DNA of 64,000 nt from Arenimonas sp. (GTDB lineage Bacteria > Pseudomonadota > Gammaproteobacteria > Xanthomonadales > Xanthomonadaceae), in NCBI RefSeq assembly GCF_022842045.1, contig NZ_JALHQI010000002.1, positions 1 to 64,000 on the forward strand, written 5' to 3'. The position numbers and the translations under genes are program-made. Shown one piece after another: positions 53,316 to 62,567 of the stretch; the first letter of the stretch is position 1, and every line of letters starts with the position of its first letter. The notes beneath the pieces are model-generated. The model was given only the letters and a program-made list of their open reading frames with translations, made no database searches and was not told the origin of the DNA.

Positions 53316-53570
53316 TCAGCGGCACTCGCGCTCGCGGTCGGCGGCGGTGCGCAGGTCGCTGCGGGTGGCCGCGACGCTGATCTGGCAAGCCCGGTGCATC
53401 ACGCGCTTGAACAGCCCCTCCCCCGGCCCGCCAGAGGTCGCTTCCACCCCGGCCGGCGCCGCCTCGCCCCCAGGCAGCGACGCCATCCCGGTCAGCAGGC
53501 CGCTGGACGCGATCAGGGCGACGGCCAATACGCCCCGCATTTCAATGGTTCCCATGGCACTCCCCGGCAT
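53316..53570 (-). CDS. Small putative exported protein
   Basis: The 84-codon frame contains a possible signal peptide (MRGVLAVALIASSGLLTGMA; the start at 53540 fits it better than 53570). It ends in a basic, Cys-containing tail (VMHRACQISVAATRSDLRTA, ECR). No family is recognised. It fills much of the otherwise empty stretch between tRNA-Val and uvrB, and the 110 bp at 53571-53680 hold only a 7-bp hairpin (GGCGGGT / ACCCGCC at 53617-53634). The coding potential is plausible but unproven. Confidence 0.4.
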   Translation of the reverse strand: MPGSAMGTIEMRGVLAVALIASSGLLTGMASLPGGEAAPAGVEATSGGPGEGLFKRVMHRACQISVAATRSDLRTAADRERECR

Positions 53571-53680
53571 GGGCGCCTGGCGGGGGCAACGAAGCCCGGG
53601 CCGATGGCGCTGGAACGGCGGGTCCCCACCCGCCTGGGTCCTGTTTTAGACCCCTGCCGGAAGTAATGCAAGCGCCCCGC

Positions 53681-55699
53681 TCAGGCCATCAGGCCCTGGG
53701 TACGCAAGCGGTGGATCTCGTCGCGGACCCGGGCCGCTTCCTCGAACTCCAGGTCCTGGGCGTGCTTGTGCATCCGGGCCTCGAGCTGCTTGAGGCGGGC
53801 CGCCAGCTGCGCCGGATCCAGCAGGGCGTAGTCGGTGCCGGCCTCGGCCACCTTGCGGCCCTTGCCCCGGCCCTTGGCCTCCTCGGGTTCGCTGCGGGCG
53901 CCCTCCATCACGTCCATGACGGCGCGCTGGATGCTGGTCGGGGTGATGCCGTGCTCGAGGTTGTACTCCTCCTGGCGCTGGCGCCGGCGGTCGGTCTCGT
54001 CGATCGCGGCCTTCATGGAATTGGTGATGCGGTCGGCGTAGAGGATGGCCTTGCCGCGCACGTTGCGGGCGGCACGGCCGATGGTCTGGATCAGCGAGCC
54101 GGTGGAGCGCAGGAAGCCCTCCTTGTCGGCGTCCAGGATCGCCACCAGCGAGACCTCGGGCATGTCCAGGCCCTCGCGCAGCAGATTGATGCCGACCAGC
54201 ACGTCGAACACGCCCAGGCGCAGGTCGCGGATGATCTCGACGCGCTCCACCGTGTCCACGTCGCTGTGCAGGTAGCGTACCTTGACGTCGTGCTCGGCCA
54301 GGTAGTCGGTGAGGTTCTCGGCCATCTTCTTGGTGAGCGTGGTGATCAGCACGCGGTCGCCCTGCTTCACCCGCGCGTGGATCTCGGACAGCACGTCGTC
54401 CACCTGGGTGGCCACCGGCCTGATCTCGACCTCGGGGTCGACCAGGCCGGTCGGGCGCACCAGCAATTCGACGATCTGGTCGCCGGATTTTTCCAGCTCG
54501 TATTTGCCGGGCGTGGCGGAGACGTAGATGCTGCGCGGCGCGCGGCGCTCCCACTCCTCGAATTTCAGCGGCCGGTTGTCCAGCGCCGACGGCAGCCGGA
54601 ACCCGAACTCCACCAGGGTTTCCTTGCGCGAGCGGTCGCCCTTGTACATGGCGCCCAGCTGCGGGATGGTCACGTGCGATTCGTCGACCACCAGCAGCGC
54701 GTCCGGCGGCAGGTAGTCGAACAGGCAGGGGGGCGGCTCGCCCGGCATCTGGCCGGTGAGGTGGCGGCTGTAGTTCTCGATGCCCGAGCAGAAGCCGACC
54801 TCGGCCATCATCTCGATGTCGTACATGGTCCGCTGCTGCAGGCGCTGGGCCTCGAGCAGCTTGTTGGCCTTGTACAGCTCCTCCATGCGGGCGCTGAACT
54901 CGACCTTGATGGTCTCGATCGCGTCCAGCACCGTGCGGCGCGTGGTGACGTAGTGCGACTTCGGGTAAAGCGTGTAGCGCTGGAGCTTGCGGGTGACGTG
55001 GCCGGTCAGCGGGTCGAACAGCGACACGCCTTCGATCTCGCCGTCGAAGAGCTGGATGCGCAGCGCCTCGATCTCGGATTCGGCCGGGTGCACGTCGATG
55101 GTTTCGCCGCGCACGCGGAAGGCGCCGCGCACCAGCTCGGTCTCGTTGCGGCTGTACTGCATCTCGGTGAGGCGCCGGATCAGCTCGCGCTGGTCGATGC
55201 GGTCGCCCTTGACCAGGTGCAACACCATCCGGAAGTACTCGTTCGGGTCGCCCAGGCCGTAGATGGCCGAGACGCTGGCCACCACCACCGCGTCGCGCCG
55301 CTCGAGCAAGGCCTTGGTCGCGGACAGGCGCATCTGTTCGATGTGCTCGTTGATGTTGCTGTCCTTCTCGATGAAGGTGTCGGTGCTGGGGATGTAGGCC
55401 TCGGGCTGGTAGTAGTCGTAGTAGCTGACGAAGTACTCGACCGCGTTGTGCGGGAAGAAGGACTTGAACTCGCCGTAGAGCTGGGCGGCGAGGGTCTTGT
55501 TGGGCGCCAGCACCAGCGTGGGCTTCTGCACGGCCTGGATGACGTTGGCGATGGTGTAGGTCTTGCCCGAGCCGGTGACGCCGAGCAGGGTCTGCTGCGC
55601 CAGGCCGGCCTCGAAGCCCTCGACCAGGCGCGCGATGGCCTGCGGCTGCTCGCCGGCGGGCTGGTAGGGCGCAGTCAACTGGAAACGATCGTCGGACAT
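53681..55699 (-). CDS. uvrB: Excinuclease ABC subunit B
   Basis: UvrB is the damage-verifying helicase-like subunit of nucleotide excision repair. The start [20 protein letters not shown] at 55699 gives 672 residues (E. coli 673). Helicase motifs are visible: [19 protein letters not shown] (Walker A), [13 protein letters not shown] (DExH-like), [12 protein letters not shown] and [10 protein letters not shown] (VI). The beta-hairpin segment [20 protein letters not shown] and the C-terminal UvrC-binding helix pair ([20 protein letters not shown]) are intact. Spacing to the next gene upstream is 50 bp. Confidence 0.98.
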   Translation of the reverse strand: MSDDRFQLTAPYQPAGEQPQAIARLVEGFEAGLAQQTLLGVTGSGKTYTIANVIQAVQKPTLVLAPNKTLAAQLYGEFKSFFPHNAVEYFVSYYDYYQPEAYIPSTDTFIEKDSNINEHIEQMRLSATKALLERRDAVVVASVSAIYGLGDPNEYFRMVLHLVKGDRIDQRELIRRLTEMQYSRNETELVRGAFRVRGETIDVHPAESEIEALRIQLFDGEIEGVSLFDPLTGHVTRKLQRYTLYPKSHYVTTRRTVLDAIETIKVEFSARMEELYKANKLLEAQRLQQRTMYDIEMMAEVGFCSGIENYSRHLTGQMPGEPPPCLFDYLPPDALLVVDESHVTIPQLGAMYKGDRSRKETLVEFGFRLPSALDNRPLKFEEWERRAPRSIYVSATPGKYELEKSGDQIVELLVRPTGLVDPEVEIRPVATQVDDVLSEIHARVKQGDRVLITTLTKKMAENLTDYLAEHDVKVRYLHSDVDTVERVEIIRDLRLGVFDVLVGINLLREGLDMPEVSLVAILDADKEGFLRSTGSLIQTIGRAARNVRGKAILYADRITNSMKAAIDETDRRRQRQEEYNLEHGITPTSIQRAVMDVMEGARSEPEEAKGRGKGRKVAEAGTDYALLDPAQLAARLKQLEARMHKHAQDLEFEEAARVRDEIHRLRTQGLMA

Positions 55700-55749
55700 G
55701 CTCAGGGGGGCCTGCGGGGATCGGGGGGATTGTCGTCGAGGCGACGGGT

Positions 55750-56784
55750 TCAACGGCCGCCGGACAGCGGAAGGCCCAGGACACAGGTGTAGTGGGTGCC
55801 CGTGGCCAGGCTTTCAAGCCGCGCGCCCGGCCCGAAGTAATACGCCAGGCGCTGTGAAATCGAGCGCAGCGCGTGCCCGTTGCTCGGCGCATCGCGCCGC
55901 GGCAGGGTCGGGTTGCCGATGCTGATCTCGATCGAATCACGCTCGACGCGCGCGTCCACGGTGATGCGGCCGCCCGCCGGCAGGCGGGCGATGCCGTGGT
56001 TCACGGCATTTTCCAGCAGCGGCTGGACCAGCAGCGAAGGCATGCGGTAGTCCAAAGGCAGGGCCGGGTCGAGTTGCCAGTCCACCTGCATCCGCTCGCC
56101 CAGGCGCAGGGCTTCGATGGCCAGGTAGCGGCGCGACAGCTCCAGTTCCTCGCCCAGCGTGGTGTCGCGGTCGCCGGCGGCCAGCGCCGCGCGGAACAGG
56201 TCGGACAGGTTCTCCACCGCGCGCTCTGCGCGCACCGGGTCGATGCGCACCAGGCTGGCGATGGAGTTGAGCGAGTTGAACAGGAAATGCGGGCGGATGC
56301 GGGCCTGCAGGGCATCGAGCGAGGCGCGGGCACTGGCCTCCACCTGCGCGCTCCATTGCTCGAGCACGTAGAAATAGCGAAGGACGCAGGCGCCGAGGAT
56401 GCCCGCCAGCAGCGTGATGCTGGGGATGCCTGCCGGGCCCTGCCCCGCCGAGAACGCCGGCAGCAGGCTGCCCGACGCGAGCTCGCGCACGGCCCACGCG
56501 AAGCCCGCGGTGACGGCCATTGGCAACGCCACGGCGGCAGGCACACCCAGCGCCCGCGGCCAGTTCGACAGCGGGCGGCGCAGTTGGCACAGCAGCACGC
56601 AGCTGACCAGGGTGGTCCAGAGCGCGAAGGCGCTGGCCGCCAGGAAACGGTCGGCATCGAATCCGGCGGGGGCGGTCGAGGCCAGCGCCACGGCCACGAC
56701 GATCAGTTCGGTGGCGAACAGCACCGTCAGCAGCCGCGGTAACCGGCAAAGGTCGGGAAGCCAGGGCTCGGCGGAGGGACGCAT
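55750..56784 (-). CDS. LytS/AlgZ-type sensor histidine kinase without adjacent regulator
   Basis: The start [20 protein letters not shown] at 56784 gives 344 residues. Four hydrophobic segments lie in the first 150 residues. The His_kinase domain has [20 protein letters not shown] (phospho-His in RPHFLFN), and the HATPase part has [20 protein letters not shown]. This is the AlgZ/FimS-LytS class, which usually works with an AlgR/LytR-type regulator. No such gene is next to it; uvrB is downstream and a pseudopilin gene is divergent. In pseudomonads AlgZ-AlgR controls type IV pilus minor pilins, so a link with the pil genes nearby is possible. Confidence 0.88.
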   Translation of the reverse strand: MRPSAEPWLPDLCRLPRLLTVLFATELIVVAVALASTAPAGFDADRFLAASAFALWTTLVSCVLLCQLRRPLSNWPRALGVPAAVALPMAVTAGFAWAVRELASGSLLPAFSAGQGPAGIPSITLLAGILGACVLRYFYVLEQWSAQVEASARASLDALQARIRPHFLFNSLNSIASLVRIDPVRAERAVENLSDLFRAALAAGDRDTTLGEELELSRRYLAIEALRLGERMQVDWQLDPALPLDYRMPSLLVQPLLENAVNHGIARLPAGGRITVDARVERDSIEISIGNPTLPRRDAPSNGHALRSISQRLAYYFGPGARLESLATGTHYTCVLGLPLSGGR

Positions 56785-56947
56785 GGCCCGATTATGCCCG
56801 GTCGGCCCGGCGAATCGACTGACGCCGGGTCGGCCACGTGCGTGGCCCTGCCGCGGAAAACCCGTGCCCGTGCGCGCGGCACCTGCCGATGCCGCGCCAG
56901 CGCCGCCCGGCCAAGACTGGCGGCCTCCGCACCCTGTCGAGGACGCC

Positions 56948-57478
56948 ATGCCCACCGACCCAAGGGGCTTCAGCCTGCTTGAACTGATGACGGCGCTGGT
57001 CGTGTCGGCCGTGCTGATGGCGGCGGCGGCTCCGCCGCTGGCCGCGCTGGCCGAACAGCAGCGCGCCAGCGCCATGGCCAACCAGGTGCTGGGGCTGCTT
57101 CATGCCGGCCGGCTGCAGGCGATCACCCGAGGGCAGACGGTGTCCGTGTGCCCCAGCCGGGACGGCCGCCACTGCGGGGCAATGGATCTGTGGTCGGATG
57201 GGATGCTGGTGCAGGTCGAGCCCCGCGGCGCCCGCGCATCGCCGCAGGTGGTCCGCAGCCTGGGGGCGGCCGAATTGCGCGGCCTGCGACTGGTGGCCTC
57301 GCGGGGCCGCACGGCAGTTGCGTTCCGGCGGGACGGGCGCGCCGCGGGCACCAACCAGACCCTGAGCCTGTGCAGCCGCGATGGCCGGCTGCTGCGCGAG
57401 ATCATCGTCAGCAACACCGGCCGCGGCCGGGTGGGCACGCCTGCGCCAGGCACGCGCTGCCCGGGCCCGCCCACCTGA
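56948..57478 (+). CDS. FimT/GspH-type minor pseudopilin
   Basis: From the ATG at 56948 the protein has 176 residues. The short basic leader and type IV prepilin cleavage/methylation site is PRGFSLLELMTALVVSAVLM, with Glu5 present, followed by the hydrophobic helix. A C-terminal beta domain has paired Cys residues (VCPSRDGRHC, LCSRDGR). This fits FimT/GspH minor pilins that prime pilus assembly. It is not in the pilV-pilE operon but converges with it across tRNA-Asn. Confidence 0.88.
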   Translation: MPTDPRGFSLLELMTALVVSAVLMAAAAPPLAALAEQQRASAMANQVLGLLHAGRLQAITRGQTVSVCPSRDGRHCGAMDLWSDGMLVQVEPRGARASPQVVRSLGAAELRGLRLVASRGRTAVAFRRDGRAAGTNQTLSLCSRDGRLLREIIVSNTGRGRVGTPAPGTRCPGPPT

Positions 57479-57499
57479 GAGCGCGTCGCGGCGTTTTCC

Positions 57500-57527
57500 T
57501 TGACCCCGGGCGCTGGCCGGGTAAAAT
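57500..57527 (+). promoter_or_regulatory. Sigma70-type promoter of tRNA-Asn
   Basis: TTGACC (57500-57505) and TAAAAT (57522-57527) are 16 bp apart, with transcription predicted to start 3-4 bp before the tRNA. Confidence 0.75.
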
Positions 57528-57536
57528 GCGCATCCC

Positions 57537-57613
57537 GCCCGAATAGCTCAGCCGGTTAGAGCACTTGACTGTTAATCAGGGGGTCGTTGGTTCGAGTCCA
57601 ACTTCGGGCGCCA
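57537..57613 (+). tRNA. tRNA-Asn (GTT)
   Basis: A 77-base cloverleaf with acceptor GCCCGAA / TTCGGGC, D arm TAGCTCAGCCGGTTAGAGC, anticodon loop CTGTTAA (anticodon GTT), T loop GGTTCGAGTCC and encoded CCA. It has its own promoter and a terminator shared with pilE. Confidence 0.97.
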
Positions 57614-57619
57614 CATGCG

Positions 57620-57652
57620 AAAAGGCCTGCCAGTCGGCAGGCCTTTTCTTTT
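57620..57652. terminator. Bidirectional terminator of tRNA-Asn and pilE
   Basis: A 12-bp stem (AAAAGGCCTGCC / GGCAGGCCTTTT) with an AGTC loop gives T-runs on both strands. It ends tRNA-Asn on the plus strand and the pil operon on the minus strand. Confidence 0.88.
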
Positions 57653-57670
57653 GCGCCGGGCGTGGCCCGG

Positions 57671-58075
57671 TTACCAGCATTCGCCCACCGAAGCCGCGCT
57701 CACGCCCTTGGTGCCGGCCTGGTTGAGCGTGAAGTTGCCGCAACGGTCACCCGTCTGGTTGTTCACCGGGGTGGCGGTCAACGTGAAGGTGTTCTGCGCC
57801 CGCACCGCCGCGATGTTGTAGAAGGCCGCGCCTTGTTGGGGCGAGCGGGTCAGCCTGGCGGGGATCACGTAGGTGGTGTAGTTGGCGTTGATGGTGTGCC
57901 AGCGCTCGAGGTTTTGCGCCAGCTCCGCCAGATCGGCGGTAGCCTGCGCCCGCCGCGCCTTGCGCACGCTCTCGACGTAACTGGGATAGGCGATGGCGGC
58001 CAGCACGCCGATCACGATGATCACGATCATCAACTCGATGAGGGTGAATCCGCCTTGGGGCCTAAGCTTGTTCAT
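57671..58075 (-). CDS. pilE: Type IV pilin PilE
   Basis: The 134-residue pilin-like protein has the leader MNKLRPQGG and the signature FTLIELMIVIIVIGVLAAIA with Glu5, then YPSYVESVRKARRAQATADL. The C-terminal pair of Cys (GDRCGNF.. and GECW) forms the D-region. PilE here is a minor pilin of the pilV-W-X-Y1-E set, not the major subunit. It is the last gene of the operon, 26 bp after pilY1. Confidence 0.93.
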   Translation of the reverse strand: MNKLRPQGGFTLIELMIVIIVIGVLAAIAYPSYVESVRKARRAQATADLAELAQNLERWHTINANYTTYVIPARLTRSPQQGAAFYNIAAVRAQNTFTLTATPVNNQTGDRCGNFTLNQAGTKGVSAASVGECW

Positions 58076-58101
58076 TCGTCGCTCCTCTCAAGTCAGGCAA
58101 G

Positions 58102-61100
58102 TCAGCGGATCTGGCGCCAGGACTGCCGGCCGCAGGCGCGCGGCAGGTAGTAGGTGGGCGCACCGGGCACGCTGACCACCAGGTCGCAGGTGCGGCCCAG
58201 GGCTTCGCCAATCTCGGCAACGGTGGCCGCCGCACCCGGCGGCGCCGGCGGCGGGGCCAGCAGCACCGCCACGTTGCGCACGGGAATGTCGCCACCGGTA
58301 TCGAGCGCCTGGCCAACGGTACCCGCCGGAGCGGCCGTGCCCGTGGGCGAGTCGATGCGCAGGCCGCTCAGGCCGGCCGCACCGCTGACCGCGTTGAAAG
58401 CGTACAGCCAGTTGGTGCCGCCAGTCGCGCAGGGGTCGGTAGCGGCGCCGCCCGGCTCGAAGGTCGGGAACAGCACCAGGCCGCTCTGCAGGCGCGGGTT
58501 GCCGACGAAGCGCTCGCCACGCAGCACCTGGGTGGGGCCGGTGCCCGTGGCCAGGTCCATGTACCAGCCGCTCTGCGTCACGTAGTTGATCTGCGAATTC
58601 GACAGCACGCGGGTGCCGCCGGCGCCGGCCGCCAGGGTCTGGGCACCAAGATTGCTGCGCGTGACCGTGGCCGGGGTGGCCGGCGAGCGATCCAGCACGG
58701 CGTACAGCGTCTGCAGGCTGCCATCCGAGGTGTCGTCCTCGAAGGCATAGCTGCCGGTGCCGAAGTAGATCATCACGCCGCCGCCGGGACCGGCCGCGAC
58801 CTCGAGACCGCCGGTGATCGGCTGGCGTACGCCGCCGACGATGGCCGAGAAGATGGGCTGGCCACCGTTGGCCACGGTGTTGTTGCGCAGGTCGAACTTC
58901 CAGATGTTGCCCAGCTGGTCGGCGGCGTAGGCGGTGTCGGCGTAGCCGTCACGGCCGACTTCGTTGGTGTTGCTGATCCAGCGATCGATAAGGGCCACGC
59001 TGGAGAGGCCGTTGGGCAGCGCCGGCAGCGAGGCGTGGGTAGCTTCGATGGTGGTGACGGCCCGGGTGTTCATGTTGACCACGTAGAGCGCGGCACGGCC
59101 ATCGGCGCTGCCGAAGCCATTGCCGAACACGGCCTTCCACACCGGCGCAGAGGTTCCCTCGCGGGTCGGCACGACGATGGGCTTGCCCAGCACGTTGCCC
59201 ATGCGCGAGCCGGTGGTGCCGGCGTTGTGGCGGCTGACCTCCCAGAGCACGTCGCCGGAGGTGAAGGCACCCGGGTTGGAGACGTTGAGCGCGAACACGC
59301 TCTTGCCGCCGGCGCCGCTCGAACCGACCAGCACCGTACGCCAAGTGCCGTTGATGCGGGCATCGGACACGGTGATCGGGCCGTCCACGAAGTAGCGGTG
59401 CTGGAACTTCTGGTCGTTGCCCAGCAGCGGGTTGTACGGGAACAGCAGGTTGCCCATGTGGCCCAGGGCCGTGCTCGGGATGTAACCGAACAGCTCGGTG
59501 CCGTTCTCGCCGTCGAAGGCGTGCAGCATGCCGTCGTTGGCGCCCGCGTACACCACCGGCCGGCGGGTGGACTTGGCGGTCAGGTAGGCCTGGTAGCCCC
59601 AGGGATCGCTCTCGGCCAGGGTGGCGCCGCGCAGCGTGCGGTAGCCGTAGTTGTCCTTCGGCGAAGAGATCTCCGGGTTGGAGTTGATGATGTCGCCCAG
59701 CACGCTGGTACGGGTGCGCAGGCGGGTTCCCTCGAGCGTGCGTTCGCCGCGCAGGTAGTTCACGGCCTGGGTCGTGGTCACGTTCAGGCCCAGCGCACCG
59801 GTGATCTCGGTGGCGGTGCAGCGCGAGAGTTCGCTGTTGCACAGCGAGGCGGCATTGGTGACGTTGGCGGGCGTGAACAGGTTCACCGCCGGGTTCACCA
59901 GGCTGTTCGGCTGCGCGTACAGGATGCGGCGTGCGGCAGGGGCCGGGATCTGGGTACTGGCCTCCCACAGGTTGTTGAAGGACAGCACGCCGGCGGTGCT
60001 CACGGTGACCCGCTCGGCGCGCAGCTGGCCGTACCAGTCGGTGCCGCGGTTCTCGGCCGCGTAACCCGGCACGACCGTGAACGATGTGTCACCCACGCGG
60101 GCGCCGGTCAGCGCAATGCTGCCCGAGGGACCCGCGCCCTGGCCGACCGCGGCCAGGATCTCGCGCATGGCGGTGGTGATGGCGGCCGGCGACTGCGCGT
60201 TGATGAACTTGCCGCGACCGTTGAGGGCGGCGTGCCAGATCTCGTCGACGGTGCTGGGCGCGTCGTCCTGACGGGGGCCCCAGGCCGGCGGGTTGGCATA
60301 CGGGTCGGCGGTCGCGGCCGTATCAACGCCGTAGATGTCACCCCGTGCGCCGAGCGTGACCCCATAGAAGTTCATGTGCAGGTTGGGATTGCAGTCCACG
60401 CGCGGATCGGTGCTCGGGCAGGTCGCAGGCACCGGCACGCGGCCCGCCGGAAGGTCCGGGCGCAGGTTCTTGGTGTAGAACTCCGCGGCCAGGTCGGCGA
60501 GCGTGTTGCTGTGGGCATCGGCCAGCGGCGACGGGAAACCGCCGTCGGCGTTCTGTGGATCCGCGTTGGGACCACCACCGTTGCTGTAGCCGTCGGTGAA
60601 GAGCATGCCGGCGTTGCGCTGGCAGGCCAGCCGGACCGGCGCGCCTGCACCGGTGCGCTGGAACTGGGTGCCGATGTGGTCCACGGCGAAGCGGTTCGGC
60701 GTGCCACCCGCGGCCGGCAGCGCCAGCAGGTTGTCGTAGAGCTGGCTCTTCTCGGCGGCCGCCGCCATGTTGCGCATGTTGACCGCGACGCGATTGTTGA
60801 TGGTGAAGAAGCCGACGTACATGTTGGTCACGTCCACCAGCGACCGCGTCATGCCGGCGATCATCGCGCGGTTGCGGTTGCCGTAGTAGGTGAACCAGTT
60901 GGCGAAGCTCTGGATGGCGGCGTCGTAATCCGCCGAGTTGGCATAGTTGCCCGGCTTGATCTCGTACTTGTACATGTCCACGCCGTTGCCGCCGGCGTTG
61001 GGCGACAGGATGCGGTTGGCCACGTTGAAACCCGCCGGCGCCGGGGTGTTGATGCCCAGGTAGAAGGACGCCGGGAAGTACTCGATGCCGACGTTGTCGC

Positions 61101-62049
61101 AGTTGGCGGTCGTGGTGAGGTCAGTGGTCTGGTAGGTCCAGTTGTTGAGCCGGAACGCCGTGGTGCCGAGGCCGCCGCAGCTCGCCCCGATGTAGTACCA
61201 GGTGCCCGCCGGCACCAACGTGCCGATCGGCAGGCGGAAGCGTTCGTCGTTCTCCGGGGTATCGCGCCGCGCACGACGCACGACCACGGTGGCGCAGGCA
61301 CCGGAGATTTGCCGGTCGGCGGTCAGGGTGGCGAATGCGTTGCCGCTGGAGGGGAACGTCAAGTTGCCCGCCGTGGTGGCGCATGTCTGGTTGGTGTTCT
61401 CCACGTTGCGGATCTGCCAGCCCGCCTGGAGGTAGTCGCCCGCCGCCAGGGCGCCGCTGTAGTCCGTCACCGCATCGCCGTCGTCAACGCGGTCGCGATG
61501 GTTGGCCGTCATGTTGAAGGCGGGCGAGCCCGCGTTCCGGGGGTCGGCACGCGTGGCGGTGATGCTGGCCTGGGGGAACTCCGCACCGTTGCGGTCGATC
61601 CACGGCGGATACTCCGTGGCCGGATTGAAGTAGGACGCGTTGAACTCGGGGGATCGCGCGAAACCGTACATGGGCAGCGGCGGGATCGAGTAGCGATTGG
61701 TGCCGATCCGGTGCCCCGGATACGGCATGACGTGGTGGAAGTTGCAGACGCCGTTGGCGCCGGCGTTGGTGCGAAGCTCGTTGCTCGCATCGAAGAACGG
61801 GTTCGTGGTGCCGGTGCCGGTGCAGCCGTAGCCATCGCGACCCGGGAACAGCGTCTCGAAAGTCATCGAGCCGGAGTCGTCCACGGCCATGATGAAGGCG
61901 GGCGGCACCTGCTGGCCAAGCTGCAGCGGCGCCTGGGCCAGGGTGCCCTGCCCCTGTGCGGCGACTACGGCGCCGGGCGTGGAGAGGCCGGCGACCAGGG
62001 TCAGTACGGCGACGGAAAGGGGCAGCAGCGGAGTGCGATTCATTGTCAT
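58102..62049 (-). CDS. pilY1: Type IV pilus tip/biogenesis protein PilY1
   Basis: PilY1 is a large secreted protein at the pilus tip that controls extension/retraction and adhesion. The 1315 residues start with a signal peptide (MTMNRTPLLPLSVAVLTLVA) and a vWA-like segment with the MIDAS motif FIMAVDDSGSMTFE. The C-terminal half is the PilY1 beta-propeller (TRTSVLGDIINSNPEISSPK, VYAGANDGMLHAFDGENGTE, and GRDGYADTAYAADQLGNIWK with its Asp-rich calcium loop). It follows pilX by 11 bp. The large plus-strand ORF opposite is antisense. Confidence 0.97.
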   Translation of the reverse strand: MTMNRTPLLPLSVAVLTLVAGLSTPGAVVAAQGQGTLAQAPLQLGQQVPPAFIMAVDDSGSMTFETLFPGRDGYGCTGTGTTNPFFDASNELRTNAGANGVCNFHHVMPYPGHRIGTNRYSIPPLPMYGFARSPEFNASYFNPATEYPPWIDRNGAEFPQASITATRADPRNAGSPAFNMTANHRDRVDDGDAVTDYSGALAAGDYLQAGWQIRNVENTNQTCATTAGNLTFPSSGNAFATLTADRQISGACATVVVRRARRDTPENDERFRLPIGTLVPAGTWYYIGASCGGLGTTAFRLNNWTYQTTDLTTTANCDNVGIEYFPASFYLGINTPAPAGFNVANRILSPNAGGNGVDMYKYEIKPGNYANSADYDAAIQSFANWFTYYGNRNRAMIAGMTRSLVDVTNMYVGFFTINNRVAVNMRNMAAAAEKSQLYDNLLALPAAGGTPNRFAVDHIGTQFQRTGAGAPVRLACQRNAGMLFTDGYSNGGGPNADPQNADGGFPSPLADAHSNTLADLAAEFYTKNLRPDLPAGRVPVPATCPSTDPRVDCNPNLHMNFYGVTLGARGDIYGVDTAATADPYANPPAWGPRQDDAPSTVDEIWHAALNGRGKFINAQSPAAITTAMREILAAVGQGAGPSGSIALTGARVGDTSFTVVPGYAAENRGTDWYGQLRAERVTVSTAGVLSFNNLWEASTQIPAPAARRILYAQPNSLVNPAVNLFTPANVTNAASLCNSELSRCTATEITGALGLNVTTTQAVNYLRGERTLEGTRLRTRTSVLGDIINSNPEISSPKDNYGYRTLRGATLAESDPWGYQAYLTAKSTRRPVVYAGANDGMLHAFDGENGTELFGYIPSTALGHMGNLLFPYNPLLGNDQKFQHRYFVDGPITVSDARINGTWRTVLVGSSGAGGKSVFALNVSNPGAFTSGDVLWEVSRHNAGTTGSRMGNVLGKPIVVPTREGTSAPVWKAVFGNGFGSADGRAALYVVNMNTRAVTTIEATHASLPALPNGLSSVALIDRWISNTNEVGRDGYADTAYAADQLGNIWKFDLRNNTVANGGQPIFSAIVGGVRQPITGGLEVAAGPGGGVMIYFGTGSYAFEDDTSDGSLQTLYAVLDRSPATPATVTRSNLGAQTLAAGAGGTRVLSNSQINYVTQSGWYMDLATGTGPTQVLRGERFVGNPRLQSGLVLFPTFEPGGAATDPCATGGTNWLYAFNAVSGAAGLSGLRIDSPTGTAAPAGTVGQALDTGGDIPVRNVAVLLAPPPAPPGAAATVAEIGEALGRTCDLVVSVPGAPTYYLPRACGRQSWRQIR

Positions 62050-62060
62050 GTCAGGTCCCC

Positions 62061-62564
62061 TCAGGGGATGAAGATCGTGTCGATGACCGCTTCGGCGGTA
62101 CGCTCGTCACCCACGTTGGCGACGTCGGTCGCGAACGCGGTGACCTGGAACTGCAGGTTGGTGTTCTCGCTTTCGGGGCGGACGCCAAGCGCCAGGCCGC
62201 CACCGGGCAGGCACTGGTCGATGCGCTGGACGAACGTGCCGTCGATCTCGCCGTTGTCGAGTTCATCCTCGGCCCACTCGGCGGCGTCGAAGCCGGCGCA
62301 ACGCTCGTCGTCCGGATTGGCGGCCGCCGGCGCATTGGCGATGGCCATCTCGCGCTCGCGGTTGGCCGACTCGGAGTTCTGGAAGGCGATGTTGCTGGCG
62401 CGCCAGGCCGAGGCCATGCGCTCCTGCATGGAGGCCACCTGGACGCCGGCCACGCCCAGCAGGGTGAGCAGCAGCAGGAGGATCAGGGCCACGTACAGGA
62501 CCACGCCGCGCTGGTGGCGCGGATGGCCGGACAGGCGGGGTTGCCGGATCGGATGCGAGGTCAT
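62061..62564 (-). CDS. pilX: Minor pilin PilX
   Basis: The 167 residues have the short N-terminal leader and hydrophobic segment of PilX: RHQRGVVLYVALILLLLLTL, then LGVAGVQVASMQERMASAWR. As is usual for PilX, the prepilin motif is poorly conserved and Glu5 is not obvious. The C-terminal region contains AGFDAAEWAEDELDNGEIDG. It lies between pilW (3 bp) and pilY1 (11 bp), the conserved place. Confidence 0.92.
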   Translation of the reverse strand: MTSHPIRQPRLSGHPRHQRGVVLYVALILLLLLTLLGVAGVQVASMQERMASAWRASNIAFQNSESANREREMAIANAPAAANPDDERCAGFDAAEWAEDELDNGEIDGTFVQRIDQCLPGGGLALGVRPESENTNLQFQVTAFATDVANVGDERTAEAVIDTIFIP

Positions 62565-62567
62565 GGC

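Noticed and set aside
53666-55792. Plus-strand ORF of 708 codons
   Set aside because: Antisense to uvrB, whose helicase motifs are all intact on the other strand.
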